Below, one piece after another: positions 62,313 through 64,000 of a stretch of DNA of 64,000 bases (positions within the stretch are counted from its first letter, which is position 1; every line of letters starts with the position of its first letter). The stretch lies in the NCBI GenBank assembly GCA_035946625.1, contig DASYZE010000032.1, positions 100,637 through 164,636 of the forward strand. The letters are read 5' to 3'. This stretch comes from DASYXZ01 sp035946625 (GTDB lineage Bacteria; Acidobacteriota; Terriglobia; UBA7540). The position numbers and the translations under genes were made by a program. Under the pieces are notes generated by a model. The model searched no databases. It worked only from the letters and a program-made list of their open reading frames with translations, and was not told the DNA's origin.

Positions 62313-62999
62313 TCAGTTTGAAGAGCTTGCAGAGGGTTGAGATTCTGCACCGCCTAAAATTAATCTCGCTAAATTCTGCGGCGATGACGAATCCATGACT
62401 TGGATGGTGACCGGAGTTGTCCCCGCCTGTGTCGGAGTCCCTGAAATTTCACCTGTTAATTCATTGAGTTCGACGCCGGGGGCGAGGGACCCGGTCAGAA
62501 TCGACCATGTATATGGCGAAATTCCCCCCGTGGCCTGCAGCTGGAAATTGTAAGGTTGGCCCACAATTCCACCTGGTAGGCTGGGCGTGGTGATGGACAA
62601 GGCGAGAGGAGAGACCGTGATGCTGAGGCTTTGCATCGACGCTTGCTGCCCGCTGAAGGTCGAATCCGCGACTTTCACCGTAAAAGAGTAATTTCCTTCC
62701 TGGGTTGGTGTCCCCGCCAGCACCCCGGTATTGGCATTCAACGACACTCCCGGTGGGAGGCTTCCAAGCACAAGTGACCAAGTGAACGGCGGGCCGCCTC
62801 CCGACATCTCTATTTGAAAGGAGTAATTCTGGCCCACCACTCCCTCCGCCGGTTGGGTGGTTAAAATCTTGAGCGGATCGGCTTGCTGGGCGCCGGCGAC
62901 GGGTTGAGTTGCCGACCCGCCTCCGCAAGAAAGCAAGCTCAACAGTGAACAAACCAATAGAGAGTGGGCGCAAGGGAAATTTACCGCCCCGGACCGCAT
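62313..62999 (-). CDS. Small Ig-like (He_PIG) lipoprotein
   Basis: The 228-residue product has a lipoprotein signal (LLVCSLLSLLSCGGG, with Cys as the lipidation site). Two putative-Ig repeats follow, with QPAEGVVGQNYSFQIEMSGG and SLPGGIVGQPYNFQLQATGG, each ending in an LPPG/LAPG...GTPTQ turn. The repeats resemble those in the protein encoded at 55774-58674. The protein is probably anchored in the outer membrane; function unknown. The end (ESQPSASSSN) is low-complexity. Confidence 0.75.
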   Translation of the reverse strand: MRSGAVNFPCAHSLLVCSLLSLLSCGGGSATQPVAGAQQADPLKILTTQPAEGVVGQNYSFQIEMSGGGPPFTWSLVLGSLPPGVSLNANTGVLAGTPTQEGNYSFTVKVADSTFSGQQASMQSLSITVSPLALSITTPSLPGGIVGQPYNFQLQATGGISPYTWSILTGSLAPGVELNELTGEISGTPTQAGTTPVTIQVMDSSSPQNLARLILGGAESQPSASSSN

Positions 63000-64000
63000 T
63001 TGGGTTTTCTCCTTGAGGCGATGGAATTTGCCCGTTGGATTTTGGCTGCCCGGTCAACTGGGGCACCTGCTAAAAGCGTTCCAGTCCTTGCACTTTGGTT
63101 AGATGGATTTTTCTGTCCCGCACCAGGTCAGATTGATGCGAGCACATTTAACCCTAAACATGTCCCTCAAAGTTCATTTTTGGAGCAATCTGAAGTAGTC
63201 CGCGATACAAAATCCGGCAGCCCACAGGTTCCAATTATCTACCGCAAAACCACAAGCGGCAGTCGATCCTGGCCGGGAGGGTTCGCTGAATAAACCGGAG
63301 CCCAAACCGCAACGCATAGGCGCCGCCCAAGGCGCTGTCTGCGTCAGAGCGCAAGAATTTCATTTTCTGTCACGCAAGCTGGACAAGCCTCGGAAAATCG
63401 CTCTCTTCTGTATCCCAGAATTCAGCCGAAGCCGAGCATTTTACATGCCAAAAATGATTGGCTGTAAGGTATTGAAAGGCGTGAAGTGAATTCCAAAATA
63501 GCATCATCGCCTTGGCGAATTTACAGCCCGCGTGTAAATTATTCCCAAATTTTTGCCGCGGTTGCCCAAGTTGCGTTGAAAATATAAGCGGCGCTTCCAT
63601 GCCCTGATTCAACAGGAATAGGTTGGAGAAATCTCGAAAAGGCAATGCCCTCGTGGAGAAGACACCTCTTTGTACCTTAAGAGTTGGATTCTGCCATTTT
63701 CTGGCAGAGTATTTTTGCCCGCTTCGGTTTCGCCCTGTGTTTATGAGGTCGCGGTGGCAATTTGAAATCCGGCCAACTTTCCTGTTTGGTTCCGGCTTTG
63801 CCGGGTTAGGGAAAATCGAGGGACGCGCAACGCGCGGAGTTTAGTGCGGAGAGTAATGCTGTCAAGGCAAAGTAAGAAGATCCTGTTCTTAGCAAAGTAA
63901 GTAGTTCCTGTGGGCGCTAACCGAAGGAGCCCGTAGGGCGACTGAGGTTAGCGCCCACTGCGCGCGTCAGGGGGCGCTTCCTCCTGCTTTTCCCGCTCCC
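63000..64000. other. Terminal region without a convincing gene
   Basis: The longest frames (62964-63293 plus, 63370-63645 minus) have no ribosome site and no recognisable domain. The end holds a short direct repeat ('agcaaagtaag...tcctg' at about 63868-63908) and an inverted repeat at 63910-63958. Confidence 0.5.
63910..63958. repeat. 13-bp inverted repeat
   Basis: GTGGGCGCTAACC (63910-63922) and GGTTAGCGCCCAC (63946-63958) are perfect inverted repeats around a 23-bp loop. It resembles the other palindromic intergenic repeats in size but not in sequence. Confidence 0.75.

Noticed and set aside
63370..63645. 91-codon minus-strand frame near the right edge
   Set aside because: No supporting start signal or domain; cannot be distinguished from chance.

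Overview
The window looks like a chromosomal segment of a Gram-negative, soil-type bacterium, most likely an acidobacterium or close relative. The reasons are two PEP-CTERM proteins with an exosortase and EpsI, a Wza/Wzz/tyrosine-kinase export system, many Fis-type sigma-54 activators, and frequent GTAGGGGC...GCCCCTAC palindromic repeats between genes. No rRNA or universal marker gene is present, so the phylum is an inference.

Layout. 1-2.03 kb: a tRNA-Leu(UAA) split by a group I intron, a tyrosine recombinase gene, and the 5' half of a second tRNA-Leu that ends at the anticodon stem, all read on the minus strand. 2.4-5.6 kb: two c-di-GMP/cyclic-nucleotide signalling genes (metallo-hydrolase-PilZ and PilZ-GAF-PAS-cyclase). 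5.6-12.7 kb: a repeat-rich accessory stretch with a nonsense-interrupted HsdR_N-DUF5655 gene, two nucleotidyltransferase/HEPN pairs, a small RHH-like protein, two uncharacterised proteins and a lone PilZ protein. 12.7-16.8 kb: histidine kinase, NtrC-type response regulator and a receiver-less sigma-54 activator. 16.9-26.4 kb: exosortase block (DUF3473-type deacetylase, secreted BNR-repeat protein, two PEP-CTERM substrates, PrsT-like TPR lipoprotein, EpsI, exosortase) with dispersed REPIN-like repeats. 26.8-34.9 kb: an activator-like gene lacking GAFTGA followed by the core exopolysaccharide operon (Wza-like export protein, outer-membrane barrel, Wzz-like protein, ExeA-type ATPase, tyrosine kinase, initiating sugar transferase). 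35-55.6 kb: a long set of repeat-unit assembly and decoration genes (CapA, deacetylases, ATP-grasp, PHP, two CapK/PaaK-like enzymes, O-antigen ligase/polymerase, radical SAM, six glycosyltransferase modules, flippase, methyltransferases). 55.7-63 kb: two secreted Ig-like proteins, a PAP2 phosphatase, a polyprenyl-phosphate-type glycosyltransferase and an LPG-synthase-type membrane protein. The last kilobase has no convincing gene.

How the parts may work together: a sigma-70-type promoter sits before the kinase/response-regulator pair. Sequences close to the -24/-12 sigma-54 consensus (GG-N10-GC) lie before the receiver-less activator, before both PEP-CTERM genes and before the GAFTGA-less regulator that leads the polysaccharide operon. 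This suggests a cascade in which one sensor pair switches on the secreted PEP-CTERM proteins and the polysaccharide they are sorted with. PilZ proteins at the left edge could add c-di-GMP input. Functional names rest on recognisable motifs and gene order; no database search was run.
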